From Tropicibacter sp. R16_0 (GTDB lineage: Bacteria; Pseudomonadota; Alphaproteobacteria; Rhodobacterales; Rhodobacteraceae): 64,000 bases of DNA. Both the position numbers and the translations under genes were made by a program. This document shows positions 8,879-16,780 of the stretch, one piece after another (position 1 is the first letter of the stretch; each line of letters opens with the position of its first letter). The notes under the pieces were generated by a model. The model was not told where the DNA came from. It worked only from the letters and a program-made list of their open reading frames with translations, and ran no database searches. The stretch is taken from positions 62,001-126,000 of the forward strand of contig NZ_JAGHRE010000004.1 of assembly GCF_017743935.1 (NCBI RefSeq), read 5' to 3'.

Positions 8879-10357
8879 ATGACTTACATTCTGGCAATCG
8901 ATCAGGGGACCACCTCCAGTCGGGCGATCCTGTTTGATGGTGACATGACGCGCGTGGGCACAGCGCAGCAAGAGTTCACGCAGCATTTCCCGCAAGCCGG
9001 ATGGGTCGAGCATGATGCCGAAGAGATTTGGTCGACCACGCTGGCGGTCTGCCAAGAAGTTTTGGCCAATCACGGTGTCGGTCCTGACCAGATCGCGGGG
9101 ATCGGCATCACCAACCAGCGCGAAACCACCGTTTTATGGGACCGCGAAACTGGCAAGCCGCTGCACAATGCCATCGTCTGGCAGGATCGCCGCACCGCGT
9201 CGATCTGCGATGCGTTCCGCAGCGAGGGGTGCGAAGATGACATTATCGCCCAAACCGGTTTGCTGCTAGACCCTTATTTCTCGGGCACCAAGGTCAAATG
9301 GGTGCTTGATACCATCCCCGGTGCGCGAGAGCGGGCTGAGCGGGGCGAGGTGCTGTTCGGCACGATCGACAGTTTCCTGATTTGGCGTCTTACGGGCGGC
9401 AAGGTGCATGCGACCGATGCCACCAATGCGGCGCGGACCCTGCTCTTCAACATTCATACCGGAGAGTGGAGCCCCGAGATCTGCGATCTGTTGGATGTGC
9501 CCCTGGCCATGTTGCCCGATGTGCGCGATTGCGCTGCGGACTTCGGCTCAACCGAGCTGTTTGGCGGATCAGTTCCCATTCTTGGCGTGGCTGGCGATCA
9601 GCAGGCCGCAACCATGGGGCAGGCCTGTTTTCAGCCGGGTATGATGAAATCCACCTATGGGACTGGCTGTTTCGCGCTGCTCAACACCGGGCCGGATCCG
9701 GTAGCGTCGAACAACCGGCTACTGACCACCGTCGCCTATCAGCTGGGCGGTCAGCGGACCTATGCCCTCGAAGGATCGATCTTTATCGCGGGTGCGGCCG
9801 TGCAATGGCTGCGCGATGGCTTGGGCATTATCGAAAGCGCTCCGCAAAGTGGCGAGTTGGCGGCACAAGCTGATCCCGCACAGAACGTGGTACTGGTGCC
9901 GGCTTTCACCGGGCTTGGCGCGCCCTATTGGAAACCGGACTGTCGCGGAGCCGTTTTTGGCCTGACCCGCAACTCTGGTCCGGCCGAGTTTTCAAAGGCC
10001 GCGTTGGAAAGCATCGCCTATCAGACCCGCGATTTGTGGGAGGCGATGCAGGGTGACTGGGGCAGCGATGCAGATGTGACCTTGCGCGTGGATGGCGGCA
10101 TGAGCGCATCCAACTGGGCCATGCAGGGGTTGTCGAACCTGTTGGGGGCATCCGTGGATCGCCCGGTGATGCAGGAAACAACGGCGCTTGGCGCGGCCTG
10201 GCTCGCCGGGATGCAGGCGGGGGTCTATCCGGATCAGACAGGCTTTGCCGAAACCTGGGCGCTGGACCAGCGGTTCGATCCCAAGATGACCGAAGCCGAC
10301 CGCGAAGCGGCTTACGCCCGCTGGAAATCTGCAGTGGCGGCGGCAATGGCGTTTTGA
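8879..10357 (+). CDS. glpK: Glycerol kinase
   Basis: GlpK phosphorylates glycerol to glycerol 3-phosphate in the cytoplasm. The 492-residue FGGY-family kinase begins with the phosphate-binding motif [15 protein letters not shown]. It carries the glycerol-contacting [21 protein letters not shown] and [14 protein letters not shown], the domain junction [17 protein letters not shown], and the adenosine motif [11 protein letters not shown]. It stands alone; no glpF or glpD is adjacent. Its TGA overlaps the start of the next gene. A possible regulatory structure covers its ribosome site (8829-8873). Confidence 0.97.
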   Translation: MTYILAIDQGTTSSRAILFDGDMTRVGTAQQEFTQHFPQAGWVEHDAEEIWSTTLAVCQEVLANHGVGPDQIAGIGITNQRETTVLWDRETGKPLHNAIVWQDRRTASICDAFRSEGCEDDIIAQTGLLLDPYFSGTKVKWVLDTIPGARERAERGEVLFGTIDSFLIWRLTGGKVHATDATNAARTLLFNIHTGEWSPEICDLLDVPLAMLPDVRDCAADFGSTELFGGSVPILGVAGDQQAATMGQACFQPGMMKSTYGTGCFALLNTGPDPVASNNRLLTTVAYQLGGQRTYALEGSIFIAGAAVQWLRDGLGIIESAPQSGELAAQADPAQNVVLVPAFTGLGAPYWKPDCRGAVFGLTRNSGPAEFSKAALESIAYQTRDLWEAMQGDWGSDADVTLRVDGGMSASNWAMQGLSNLLGASVDRPVMQETTALGAAWLAGMQAGVYPDQTGFAETWALDQRFDPKMTEADREAAYARWKSAVAAAMAF

Positions 10358-10785
10358 GGTTTTCACACCTCAACATTGTGGCGCGCGATGTGGACAGGCT
10401 GGCGGACTTCTATAGGCAGGTCTTTGGCTGCAGCAACTTGCGCGCGCCTCGAACCTTGTCGGGTAGGGATGTGGATCGCGGAATGGGGCTGAGCGGTGTA
10501 GAGATCCGCTCGGTCTGGCTGTCCATGCCAGGGAGTGATGAGGTGTTTCTGGAACTCTTTCAGTTCGCCTCGCCCGGAGAGGGTGCCGTCGGTTTTGCCA
10601 ACACGCCAGGCTACGCGCACATCGCCTTTGACGTGAGCGATCTGAGAGCTTCGTGCGACGCGATCACCAAGGCTGGTGGGACTTCCTTGGGCGAAATCAC
10701 CAACCTGGGTACAAATGAGACACCATATCGCGCGGTCTATATGCGTGACCCCGAAGGCAACATCATCGAGCTTGGCGAACACTAA
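10354..10785 (+). CDS. VOC (glyoxalase/bleomycin resistance) family protein
   Basis: A 143-residue vicinal-oxygen-chelate protein. Seen: [25 protein letters not shown] at the start, EVFLELFQF and [11 protein letters not shown] in the middle, and [15 protein letters not shown] at the end. His6 and the closing Glu are the positions that bind metal in glyoxalase-type members. The reaction is unknown. The start is a TTG that overlaps the glpK stop (TTGA), giving tight coupling to glpK and suggesting a link to triose or glycerol metabolism, though this is speculative. It is followed by a dispersed repeat. Confidence 0.85.
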   Translation: MRFSHLNIVARDVDRLADFYRQVFGCSNLRAPRTLSGRDVDRGMGLSGVEIRSVWLSMPGSDEVFLELFQFASPGEGAVGFANTPGYAHIAFDVSDLRASCDAITKAGGTSLGEITNLGTNETPYRAVYMRDPEGNIIELGEH

Positions 10786-10796
10786 CCAGTGTTGTC

Positions 10797-10999
10797 TCGG
10801 AAGACGGGGGCACTCCCGCCCGTCGTCAATTTTTCTTGCGAAAAACCTCCTCCCGTTGGGCTGGGCCTCGCCTGCGGCTCGGCGGTTGGCGCATGTGGCG
10901 GAACAGGTGCCCAAAGCGAGACCGCGCCGAAGGCGCCCGGCCCAAAGCCGCTAGCAGTGCCGACGCAGTCGGGATTGCTCGGGTGCGGGAGCGCCCCCG
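10797..10999. repeat. Dispersed structured repeat, copy A
   Basis: An intergenic element between two convergent genes. It shares blocks with the copies at 15796 and 35270: CTCCCGCCCGTCG, a hairpin TTTTTC-TTGC-GAAAAA (about 10831-10846), CCTCCTCCCGTTGGGC, and a following GCC-rich hairpin. Its right end (10941-10996) matches copy B, including a hairpin CCGAC-GCA-GTCGG at 10960-10972. A small GCGCC-GAA-GGCGC hairpin lies between. It ends against the stop codon of the next gene. Confidence 0.8.
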
Positions 11000-12253
11000 T
11001 TACCCGTCAATATGTGCGCCTTCTGCAATGATACGGGGTTTGGCGTTCAATGCCTCGATCGAGAAGCCTGCAGTGGTTTTGTACTTTTCGGCATGCGCGG
11101 CCAGGTCGGCATGAGGTATGACATCGTCGATCAGGTCGAAATCGCCGCCGCACAAATCCTCGACCCGTTGCAGCACCGCATCCGGTCCACCGCCTGCGCG
11201 GTTCGCCAACCCCACGCCTATTGTGACTGGGCGGACCTGCGCCTCATAGGCCTCGAGTGCCTGCGGGGTCATCCCGTGTTCAAGCAGACAGGCTCCGATC
11301 ACGCGGGCATCAACAATGGCTTGGCTCGCCCCGTTTGAACCGATGGGATAGGTTGGGTGCGCGGCATCCCCCATCAGGGTCACAGTGCCTTGGGTCCATT
11401 GCGGCAGCGGATCGCGATCCACCATCGGGTATTCATACACCACCTCGGCGCCCTGGATCAGGGCAGGCACATCGACCCAGTCGAACTGCCAGTCTTGGAA
11501 GTCGGGCAGAAAGTCGGCGATATCGGCGGGACGGTTCCAATCCTCTTTCTTCCAAGCGGCATCCAGCGGGAAGCGCTTTTCGGCGATCCAGTTTATGGTG
11601 GCCAATCCGCTGTCCGGGTCTGGCGCTGATATCGGATAAGCCACAATCCGCAAGTCATCGTGACCGATCATCACCATTGCCGCTCCGCCTCGGAACTCGG
11701 GCGCTTTCGTGGTGGCGCGCCACAACACGCGGCCGTTCCAGATCGGCTCGCCTTCGTCCGGGTACATCTGCGCCCGCAGCGCCGAATGGATGCCATCGGC
11801 CGCCACGATCAAAGACCCTTGTTCGGACCGCCCCCCGTCAAACAGCAGTTTTGAAGAGGCATCAAACCCTATCGCGCGCGCCCCGGTTTCGATGCAGTCC
11901 GGTCCAGCCCTGTCGACCAGAGCGCGATAGAGCATCATCTGCAATTCACCCCGATGGACCGAATATTGCGGCCAGGTGTAGCCCGCCCAGGTGCCGCGCG
12001 GCTCTTCCCAGATGGTTTTACCCAGTTTGGAATAGAACCCGTACTGCCGCGTGCGCACGCCAATGGCATCCAGCTCATGTTCCAGCCCTAACTCGAATAG
12101 CTCGCGTACGGCGTTGGGCTGGAGGTTGATGCCGACGCCCATCGGGCGGATTTCTTGCGTGGCCTCAAAGATACGAAAGGGCACACCAATCTGGTGCAAT
12201 GTCAGCCCAAGGCTCAGGCCGGCAATACCCCCGCCTGCGATCAAAATGGTCAA
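11000..12253 (-). CDS. FAD-dependent monooxygenase, PhzS/salicylate hydroxylase-like
   Basis: A 417-residue flavoprotein hydroxylase of group A. The N-terminal dinucleotide-binding motif GGGIAGLSLG (residues 7-16), the middle VAADGIHSALR motif (second FAD contact) and the C-terminal LMGDAAHPTYPIGSNGASQAI motif are all present. The run RPMGVGINLQPNAVRELFELGL and YSVHRGELQMML resemble PhzS, a phenazine-1-carboxylate monooxygenase, more than 4-hydroxybenzoate hydroxylase. No phenazine genes are nearby, so the substrate is open; aromatic ring hydroxylation with NAD(P)H and O2 is expected. It appears to be a single-gene transcript. Confidence 0.92.
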   Translation of the reverse strand: MTILIAGGGIAGLSLGLTLHQIGVPFRIFEATQEIRPMGVGINLQPNAVRELFELGLEHELDAIGVRTRQYGFYSKLGKTIWEEPRGTWAGYTWPQYSVHRGELQMMLYRALVDRAGPDCIETGARAIGFDASSKLLFDGGRSEQGSLIVAADGIHSALRAQMYPDEGEPIWNGRVLWRATTKAPEFRGGAAMVMIGHDDLRIVAYPISAPDPDSGLATINWIAEKRFPLDAAWKKEDWNRPADIADFLPDFQDWQFDWVDVPALIQGAEVVYEYPMVDRDPLPQWTQGTVTLMGDAAHPTYPIGSNGASQAIVDARVIGACLLEHGMTPQALEAYEAQVRPVTIGVGLANRAGGGPDAVLQRVEDLCGGDFDLIDDVIPHADLAAHAEKYKTTAGFSIEALNAKPRIIAEGAHIDG

Positions 12254-12322
12254 AGTCTCTCTCCCCTATTCAGGGCCAGAGAACCAAGTTCAGATGTAAC
12301 TGACAAGAGGTCCGTGAAAGTC

Positions 12323-12865
12323 TCAAGCCTTGGCCGAGATGATCAGGTCGGGGCCAAAGATTGTATCGGCATGATGCTGCAAATAGATCTTGAGCCAGGG
12401 CGTGAAGCGTTCAGGGTGGCGGCGCACCTCGGCCAGCAGGTCGTGATAATCGATCCAGCGGGTCTCCATCACTTCGTCCGGGTTGGGGGCCATCGCCAGA
12501 TTGCCGCGTGCATGTGCAAGGAAGACATCGACCACTTCATTCTCGACCATGCCGTTGCCAACATCGGCGTGGTACTCAAGTCGATGCCGGTATTCGGGAT
12601 ACAAGCCGGTAATCCCAAGCTCTTCGTTCAGGCGGCGCACGGCGCATGTGCTGGATGTCTCGTCCCAATCGGGATGGGTACAACAGGTGTTCGCCCACAG
12701 GCCCGGCGTGTGGTATTTGTTCATCGCCCGCCGCTGGATCAGGATATCCATCCCGCGCACGACAAAAACCGACACCGCCTTGTGCTTGAGACCCTTTTCA
12801 TGAGCTTCCAGCTTGTCGACGGGCGTCAACTCTCCGTCCACCCAGGCAGGGATCAGGATACCCAT
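12323..12865 (-). CDS. idi: Isopentenyl-diphosphate delta-isomerase (type I)
   Basis: Idi interconverts isopentenyl and dimethylallyl diphosphate for isoprenoid synthesis. The 180-residue Nudix-fold protein has the metal- and proton-transfer residues typical of type I enzymes: Cys in NTCCTHP, the Nudix-derived block RRLNEELGI, and Glu in MVENEVVDVF. The WxNTCCTHP and YHADVGNGMVENE motifs are family marks. I chose the ATG at 12865, preceded by CAGGGAG at proper spacing, over the ORF start at 12898. Confidence 0.95.
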   Translation of the reverse strand: MGILIPAWVDGELTPVDKLEAHEKGLKHKAVSVFVVRGMDILIQRRAMNKYHTPGLWANTCCTHPDWDETSSTCAVRRLNEELGITGLYPEYRHRLEYHADVGNGMVENEVVDVFLAHARGNLAMAPNPDEVMETRWIDYHDLLAEVRRHPERFTPWLKIYLQHHADTIFGPDLIISAKA

Positions 12866-13012
12866 GTAGAAACTCCCTGAATGTGGTGCTGTGTGCAAGT
12901 CATGATGAGCCGGTTGGTAATACGTATGTTTGTGTTGACGGGCGGCACAGGTCGCAATGCGAACGTGCTGACATCAAAGGTGGCGCCGAACGTCAAGCCG
13001 ATCAATCGCACG

Positions 13013-13043
13013 AAAGGCCGCAGGGGCTGCGGCCTTTTGTTCT
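13013..13043. terminator. Factor-independent terminator, better suited to the plus strand
   Basis: A perfect 11-bp stem (AAAGGCCGCAG, 13013-13023, with 13027-13037) and a GGG loop. On the plus strand it is followed by TTTTGTTCTTTTT. On the minus strand, where the cytochrome c gene ends 30 nt earlier, the tail is only TTTCG. It may serve the cytochrome gene, a short plus-strand RNA, or both. Confidence 0.75.
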
Positions 13044-13065
13044 TTTTGGTGCATTCAAGGCGAAC

Positions 13066-13479
13066 TTACTGGGCCGCAACGCTTTCCAGATAAGCATAGA
13101 TGTCTTCCGAACCCTTCTTGAGCTTGAAGGACATCTTGGATTTGGCCGATGTGCTGTCGAGATAGGTTTTCAAGAAGCTTTTGGGGTCCTTGGTGTATTC
13201 GGCAAAGTTCTCGGCATCCCAGACCAAGCCTTTTTCACCTGCTTCAACCAGGCTTTCGCCATATTTGAACCCGTCGACGGTGCCTGCGGTGCGGCCAACG
13301 ATACCATAAAGGTTCGGGCCGGTTTTGCCGCCCTTCAGAATGGTCTCGCCATCATCCGACACGATGGTGTGGCAGGCTTTGCACTTGTTGAAGGCTTTTT
13401 TGCCTTTCTCGGCGTCGCCCTCGGCCAGGGCAGGCACGGCCAGCAGGCCGACAATCATCGTCGCAACAAGACGTTTCAT
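13066..13479 (-). CDS. Cytochrome c2/c550-type electron carrier
   Basis: A small periplasmic class I cytochrome c of 137 residues. It has a signal peptide cut near ALA-EG (about residue 19), the haem-binding CKACH (about 33-37), and the axial Met in the SAKSKMSFK segment near residue 117. The YGIVGRTAGTVDGFKYGESL and DPKSFLKTY stretches are typical of alphaproteobacterial cytochrome c2. It would shuttle electrons between the bc1 complex and oxidases or reductases. It has its own promoter space (13480-13582), and a terminator lies beyond its end. Confidence 0.93.
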   Translation of the reverse strand: MKRLVATMIVGLLAVPALAEGDAEKGKKAFNKCKACHTIVSDDGETILKGGKTGPNLYGIVGRTAGTVDGFKYGESLVEAGEKGLVWDAENFAEYTKDPKSFLKTYLDSTSAKSKMSFKLKKGSEDIYAYLESVAAQ

Positions 13480-13582
13480 GGCTAATCTCCATTAAATTGG
13501 CTGCCCCTAATGAGAGGTCGCGAGGCCCAAGAGTCAAAACGGCACTTTGACGCGCACCGGCACTGTGTCGCAGCCCGGTGGG

Positions 13583-14599
13583 TTATTCACTGTTTGCTTG
13601 CGACCAAGTCGGCAAAAGATCGCCTTTGGCGGGCGTGGCCAAGTATACGGCTCGTGCAATGGCGCGCGACAGGCAAAGGGCGGCGGCATGGCCGATCAGC
13701 GTCAGATCGCGCTCTGGGGCCGTCATTTGCTGCGCGCCGGTTGAGACCGAGAACACCAGATCCCCGTCGCCCGGCGAATGCGCAGGCACAGTTGCCCGTG
13801 CAATGCCATCGTGGGCGGCAATCGCCATGCGTTGGCATTGTGCCTTGGACAAATCTGCATCGGTGGCCACGATGGCGATGGTTGTATTGGCGCGGTCTTG
13901 TGACTGCTGTCGCATCGCCATGAGCTTGCGGCTTTCCTGACTGCGGCCAAGCCCGCCATTCGGATCGGGACCGGCGCCGCCGAATTCGTCGTTAATCTCA
14001 AAGCTTGCGGCCCAGAAATGCCGATCTCCCGGTGTGGTGACGCTGCCCATCGGGTTGACGCCGACCAAGGCGCCAACTGTCGTGCCATCGTCCAACACCA
14101 GCGACGCGGACCCCAAACCGCCCTTGAGCATCGAGGTCAACGCGCCGGTGCCCGCACCTGCGGTGCCCAGATCAAACTCTTCGCCTGCAGCCTCAAACGC
14201 TGCACGGCCCAAGGCGCGATAAGGATTTTCGGTCCAATCTTTTTGCCCGCCATTGAGCAGGTCAAACAGGATCGCACCCGGCACCAGGGGAATGATCGCC
14301 TCGCCAACCTGAAACCCGCGCCCCTGCGCGCGCAGCCCGTCCATAACGCCAGAACAAGCGTCCAGCCCATAGGCGGATCCACCCGACAGCACCAGTGCCT
14401 CAACCTTGGCCACGGATTTGTCCGGGGCCAACAGGTCAGTCTCGCGCGTGCCAGGCGCGCCACCCATCACATGAACCGAAGCCGTGAAGGGATTTTCTGC
14501 CGTCAGGACGGTTGTGCCTGATTTCAGACCGTCGTCCTGGGCGTTGCCAACCAAAAGGCCAGAGACATCGGTGATAAGGTTTTTTTGACCGGGTTGCAT
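13583..14599 (-). CDS. P1 family (S58) self-processing peptidase/amidohydrolase, NylC/DmpA-like
   Basis: A 339-residue N-terminal-nucleophile hydrolase of MEROPS family S58 (DmpA aminopeptidase, BapA beta-peptidase, NylC oligomer hydrolase). The family motifs VLSGGSAYGLDACSGV and IVATDADLS are present. At the expected self-cleavage site the sequence is RANTTIAIVATDA (around residues 236-248): an Asn-Thr pair, as known for NylC (Asn/Thr cleavage), rather than Gly-Ser as in DmpA. The ATG at 14599 leaves a 4-nt gap to the cupin gene; the longer reading from 14641 would overlap it. It is third in an SDR-cupin-S58 operon. The substrate is unknown. Confidence 0.9.
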   Translation of the reverse strand: MQPGQKNLITDVSGLLVGNAQDDGLKSGTTVLTAENPFTASVHVMGGAPGTRETDLLAPDKSVAKVEALVLSGGSAYGLDACSGVMDGLRAQGRGFQVGEAIIPLVPGAILFDLLNGGQKDWTENPYRALGRAAFEAAGEEFDLGTAGAGTGALTSMLKGGLGSASLVLDDGTTVGALVGVNPMGSVTTPGDRHFWAASFEINDEFGGAGPDPNGGLGRSQESRKLMAMRQQSQDRANTTIAIVATDADLSKAQCQRMAIAAHDGIARATVPAHSPGDGDLVFSVSTGAQQMTAPERDLTLIGHAAALCLSRAIARAVYLATPAKGDLLPTWSQANSE

Positions 14600-14603
14600 G
14601 ACA

Positions 14604-14957
14604 TCAGATCCTGGGTTTCGGCGCCGCCGTGGCGGGATCACCGGTATTTGGCACGCCCTTCGGTTCGATCAGCAGAACCTTGCACTCGGTATCAGCACGG
14701 GGGCGATGCGTCACACCCTTGGGCACGATATAGAGCTCCCCGGCGCGTACAACTTCGGGTGCTTGTCCTTCGATGTCCATCACCATCTCGCCTTCGAGCA
14801 CAAGGAAGAAATCATCGGTGTCGTCATGATGGTGATAGGGAAACTCGCCCTGAAACTTGACCACCATCACGTCGTTGTTGTTGTAATCGGCCACCACATG
14901 CGGGTCCCAATGCGAGGAGAACTGCGCCAGTTTGTCGGTCAGGTTCACGCGGCTCAT
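14604..14957 (-). CDS. Single-domain cupin protein
   Basis: A 117-residue beta-barrel protein. Motif 1 is FPYHHHDDTDDFFLVLEGEM (about residues 39-58), with the metal-binding His cluster and Glu. Motif 2 is the weaker GELYIVPKGVTHRPRAD (about 72-88), whose His completes the site. Such proteins bind metals and may be small dioxygenases, isomerases or sensors; the role is not known. It overlaps the upstream SDR gene by 4 nt (ATGA) and precedes the S58 hydrolase, so the three are one operon. Confidence 0.88.
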   Translation of the reverse strand: MSRVNLTDKLAQFSSHWDPHVVADYNNNDVMVVKFQGEFPYHHHDDTDDFFLVLEGEMVMDIEGQAPEVVRAGELYIVPKGVTHRPRADTECKVLLIEPKGVPNTGDPATAAPKPRI

Positions 14958-15700
14958 ATGCAGCGGCCCCCATCGACTTCCATCGCGACGCCGGTGATCA
15001 TGCTGGCCTCGTCCGAGCAGAGGAAGCAGGCGGCGTTGCCCATATCCTCGGGCTGGGAAAAGCGACCCAAGGGGATGGTGGACAGGAACTTTGCGCGCAC
15101 CTCTGGGGTGTCCTCACCCATGAAGGATTTGAGGAGCGGAGTTTCACCGGCCACCGGGTTGATCGCGTTCACCCGCACGCCTGATGGGGCAAGCTCCACG
15201 GCCATGGCCTTGGTGGCCGTGATCATCCACCCCTTGGAGGCGTTGTACCAGTTCAGGTTCGGTCGGGGGGAAACGCCAGCAGTCGAAGCAACGTTGAGAA
15301 TGGCACCGGTACCGCGTTCTTTCATATGGGGGACAAGGGCGCGGGCTGTCAGGTAGACGGATTTCATGTTCACCTTGAACACCCGGTCAAAATCAGCCTC
15401 GCTGACGTCTTCGAGCGGGGTTGGCAGATGGGTTACCCCGGCGTTGTTGACCAGGATGTCGAGGTGGCCAAACGTGTCCAGAGCGGCTTCGGCCAGAACG
15501 TCAACCGAATCTGCGTCGCCGACATCAACCTGATGGGCAATGGCGTCGCCATCCATCTGTTCGGCAATCTCGCGCGCGGCATCCAGATTGATATCCGCAA
15601 TCATCACACGTGCGCCTTCGGACACGAATTTGGCCACGATGCCCGCACCGAACCCCGATCCCCCCCCGGTGACGATGGCCGTTTTTCCCTGCAGTCTCAT
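14954..15700 (-). CDS. Short-chain dehydrogenase/reductase
   Basis: A 248-residue classical SDR oxidoreductase. The cofactor motif TGGGSGFGAG (residues 11-20), the Asp after beta-2 (ADIN, favouring NAD+), NNAG (about 86-89), and the catalytic Ser-Tyr-Lys in VASTAGV...YNASKG are present. The C-terminal DGG is typical of the 3-oxoacyl-ACP reductase/glucose dehydrogenase-like group. The substrate is unknown. It is first in an operon with the cupin and S58 hydrolase genes. Its upstream region contains dispersed repeat copy B. Confidence 0.93.
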   Translation of the reverse strand: MRLQGKTAIVTGGGSGFGAGIVAKFVSEGARVMIADINLDAAREIAEQMDGDAIAHQVDVGDADSVDVLAEAALDTFGHLDILVNNAGVTHLPTPLEDVSEADFDRVFKVNMKSVYLTARALVPHMKERGTGAILNVASTAGVSPRPNLNWYNASKGWMITATKAMAVELAPSGVRVNAINPVAGETPLLKSFMGEDTPEVRAKFLSTIPLGRFSQPEDMGNAACFLCSDEASMITGVAMEVDGGRCI

Positions 15701-15795
15701 GTGCTTCCTCTCCCCTGAAAACGCGATCTTGGGGGTACACTAACAGCGCCTGCCAAGGACGCCAGCTTAAAGCAGTGCCCAGGGGTGTGCTGAGC

Positions 15796-16055
15796 ATCTC
15801 GGGGGCGCTCCCGCCCGTCGTCAATTTTTCTGACGAAAAACCTCCTCCCGTTGGGCCGAGCCTCGCTGCGCTCGGTTGTTGGTGCTTGGGTACTCCCGAG
15901 TCGCACCAACTTACCCATGCATCCCGCGATCACGCTCTTCTGCGGAACACCGGCGACCGCACGGGCCTGCACCGCGCGCAGCGCGGTGCTACGCCCAAGG
16001 CCGTTAGCGGTACTGGCGAAGCCAGGATCGCTCGGGCGCGGGAGCCTTCCGAATC
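15796..16055. repeat. Dispersed structured repeat, copy B
   Basis: This fills most of the 365-base gap between the SDR gene and arfB. Left block as in copy A: CTCCCGCCCGTCG, hairpin TTTTTC-TGAC-GAAAAA, CCTCCTCCCGTTGGGC, then CCGAGC...GCTCGG. Middle: GTTGGTGC...GCACCAAC and GCACCGCGC-GCA-GCGCGGTGC hairpins not shared with copy A. Right block (about 15993-16047) matches copy A, with hairpin CTGGC-GAA-GCCAG (16013-16025) in place of CCGAC-GCA-GTCGG. I see no gene in this gap. Confidence 0.82.
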
Positions 16056-16065
16056 CAAGAACGCA

Positions 16066-16485
16066 TCAGTCGTCCGAAATCTTGCCACGCAAGGATTTGA
16101 CCTCGCTGCGGGCCTTCTTGGCCTGCAGTCTGCGGCGGACCGATCCCTTGGTGGGTTTTGTGGCGATCCGGCGTTTGGGTGCCACCAATGCCTTTTGGAT
16201 CAGCGCAACCAGCCGGTCGCGTGCAATTTCACGGTTGCGGATTTGCGAACGGGTCTCGTCGCATTGTAGGATCAACGCCCCTTCCTTGGTCCAACGACGA
16301 CCAGCCAGCCGTTTCAACCGAGATTTCACCGGTCCGGACAAAGAGGGTGAGCGTTCGGCCTCGAACCGCAGTTCGACCGCAGTTGCGACCTTGTTGACGT
16401 TCTGCCCACCCGGGCCCGAGGCGCGCATGAAGCTTTCCGTCAGCTCCCAGTCCTGAATGGAAATGTCGTCCGTAATCCGCAGCAT
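16066..16485 (-). CDS. arfB: Alternative ribosome-rescue factor, peptidyl-tRNA hydrolase ArfB (YaeJ)
   Basis: ArfB frees ribosomes stalled on mRNAs without a stop codon: its GGQ motif hydrolyses peptidyl-tRNA while its basic tail lies in the empty mRNA channel. The 139-residue protein has SGPGGQNVNKVATAV (GGQ near residues 26-28) and a Lys/Arg-rich tail (about 102-135: KRRIATKPTKGSVRRRLQ and KKARSEV), both diagnostic. It lacks the anticodon-domain features of full release factors, which fits ArfB. It is transcribed away from the mini-ORF region; a terminator for the opposite end lies just upstream. Confidence 0.96.
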   Translation of the reverse strand: MLRITDDISIQDWELTESFMRASGPGGQNVNKVATAVELRFEAERSPSLSGPVKSRLKRLAGRRWTKEGALILQCDETRSQIRNREIARDRLVALIQKALVAPKRRIATKPTKGSVRRRLQAKKARSEVKSLRGKISDD

Positions 16486-16530
16486 GGCGCGACTTTACCC
16501 CGGCCCTTCCACGGCAAACAGGGCAAATTC

Positions 16531-16561
16531 AAAAAGGGCCGCCCGAATACGGACGGCCCTT
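16531..16561 (-). terminator. Factor-independent terminator ending the mini-ORF region
   Basis: A 12-bp stem with one mismatch (AAGGGCCG.CCG against CGG.CGGCCCTT) and an AATA loop, followed on the minus strand by TTTTTG. It ends transcription arriving from the mini-ORF at 16650-16706 and the yhhQ gene, before arfB. Confidence 0.85.
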
Positions 16562-16649
16562 CGAAAGTATTAGGAGGTCGGGTCGGTCAGAGCATGCTCA
16601 CGGACCTGAACTCAGATCGTTTCGGGTTGGGTTGCCGCCAAGGGTTGCC

Positions 16650-16706
16650 TTAGCAGGCGCGCTCCCGAATTGTTCCGACACCTCTCTCCAATCTCTTTCT
16701 CGACAC
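16650..16706 (-). CDS. 18-codon mini-ORF with an extended, near-perfect Shine-Dalgarno
   Basis: A GTG start (16706) follows AAAGGAGGTGATCCAG, which is complementary to the last 16 bases of 16S rRNA as I know them (CTGGATCACCTCCTTT). AGGAGG to GTG spacing is 7 nt. The peptide is MSRKRLERGVGTIRERAC, then TAA. After the stop come two GGCAACCC repeats (a third lies upstream at 16753-16760 in plus coordinates), a GAGCATGCTC palindrome, and a terminator (16531-16561). This looks like a short independent message or a dual-function RNA. No known family is recognised. It could instead be an RNA that titrates ribosomes. Confidence 0.5.
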   Translation of the reverse strand: MSRKRLERGVGTIRERAC

Positions 16707-16780
16707 TGGATCACCTCCTTTTCTTTTGTTGAACTCAAGGGGAGCGTGACACGGGTTGCCGAATTCTCCAAACAAAATCG

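Noticed and set aside
10789-11114. Small plus- and minus-strand ORFs across repeat copy A, with similar peptides (PNGRR...DGRE) also readable in copies B and C
   Set aside because: The shared peptide follows from the shared DNA of the repeat; there is no consistent start or ribosome site, and paired hairpin changes indicate structure rather than coding.
16701-16725. Sequence resembling the 3' end of 16S rRNA (CTGGATCACCTCCTTT on the plus strand)
   Set aside because: Only about 16 bases match and no rRNA lies upstream; on the minus strand it is a Shine-Dalgarno in front of a GTG ORF, so it is not an rRNA fragment.
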